From positions 62,001 to 126,000 of the forward strand of contig DEWK01000006.1 in the NCBI GenBank assembly GCA_002363615.1: DNA of 64,000 nucleotides, read 5' to 3'. The notes under the pieces are model-generated. The model saw nothing but the letters and a program-made list of their open reading frames with translations, was not told where the DNA came from and made no database searches. Positions 63,824 through 64,000 of this stretch are shown piece by piece; positions within the stretch are counted from its first letter, which is position 1; every line of letters starts with the position of its first letter. The translations under genes were made by a program, and so were the position numbers. This stretch comes from Lachnospira sp. UBA3212 (GTDB lineage: Bacteria; Bacillota; Clostridia; Lachnospirales; Lachnospiraceae).

Positions 63824-64000
63824 TTAACGATTGCCTAACTTTTCGATTTCATCCACGATCTTAGAAAAGCCCATTCCATGAGAAGCCTTTACTAACACCG
63901 TATCCCCATCTCTTAAAAATCCTTCCAGATTTTCAAGAACGCTTTCCATTTCCTCAAAGTATAAAACCATACCATGGCCGCCCAGAGCCTCTTTTGCAGT
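63824..64000 (-). CDS. murF: 3' end of UDP-N-acetylmuramoyl-tripeptide-D-alanyl-D-alanine ligase
   Basis: The last 58 codons of a Mur ligase run off the right edge. Residues such as GDTVLVKASHGMGFSKIVDE match the C-terminus of MurF, whose GDTVLVKGS.GM pattern is diagnostic; MurF adds D-Ala-D-Ala to the peptidoglycan precursor. No start is in the window. Confidence 0.85.
   Translation of the reverse strand, partial: TAKEALGGHGMVLYFEEMESVLENLEGFLRDGDTVLVKASHGMGFSKIVDEIEKLGNR

Overview
The window reads as a chromosomal core segment of a low-GC Gram-positive anaerobe, most likely a Lachnospiraceae-type Clostridium relative. The signs are AT-rich DNA, strong AGGAGG-type ribosome sites, consensus TTGACA/TATAAT promoters, short intrinsic terminators, an Nfn transhydrogenase, a biotin-dependent Na+-pump decarboxylase, a phosphotransacetylase/acetate kinase pair, and a clostridial purine route in which standalone AICAR transformylase is paired with a PurO-type cyclohydrolase. 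No phage, insertion sequence, CRISPR array or rRNA was seen. Nearly all genes are on the minus strand; the only plus-strand genes are a DAHP synthase, tmcAL, an unknown membrane protein and an RNase H-fold exonuclease.

Layout (minus strand unless stated). 1-7.7 kb: start of a possible UDP-sugar pyrophosphorylase gene, carAB, ilvNC and asd. 7.8-10.9 kb: tRNA-Thr, an isolated CpsC/CpsD pair and a secreted Ig-like (BIG2) protein. 10.9-15.6 kb: operon of a coiled-coil protein, pepD, walJ-like hydrolase, ACT protein and UPF0210/DUF711 protein. 15.7-20.9 kb: coaD-rsmD and baiN-like/cmk/ispH/S1. 21-26.3 kb: five-gene Na+-translocating decarboxylase cluster carrying two different carboxyltransferases. 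26.5-31.7 kb: LTA synthase-like protein, phosphoesterase, scpA, scpB and a membrane protein. 31.8-40.2 kb: pdp, aroF-type DAHP synthase (+), Nudix, proC, rny, recX, recA, rpmF and yceD. 40.4-49.3 kb: ackA, pta, tmcAL (+), a membrane-tethered CpsB-like protein, rlmH, an unknown membrane gene (+) and nfnAB. 49.4-57.4 kb: zinc-ribbon/TPR surface protein, Nudix, PBP, FtsW/RodA, U32 peptidase and zapA. 57.5-64 kb: ruvB, ruvA, orphan RnfD-like protein, exonuclease (+), AICAR transformylase, PurO, membrane protein and the 3' end of murF.

How they fit together: the genes serve amino-acid, pyrimidine and purine synthesis; acetate and redox/Na+ bioenergetics (decarboxylase, Nfn, Pta-AckA); envelope assembly and division (LtaS-like, FtsW-PBP, ZapA, MurF); and DNA repair (recAX and ruvAB, each with a LexA-type box). 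The least ordinary items are: a transmembrane CpsB/YwqE-like protein that has lost the metal-binding residues of its PHP domain; an RnfD/NqrB-like membrane protein without an FMN-attachment motif at the head of an apparently SOS-controlled ruvAB operon; the two-carboxyltransferase decarboxylase cluster with an enlarged OadG; a CpsD tail with tyrosine at every third residue; and two places where the next promoter's -35 box lies inside the previous operon's terminator hairpin. Promoters and terminators were found by eye, and domain calls come from motif recognition without database searches.
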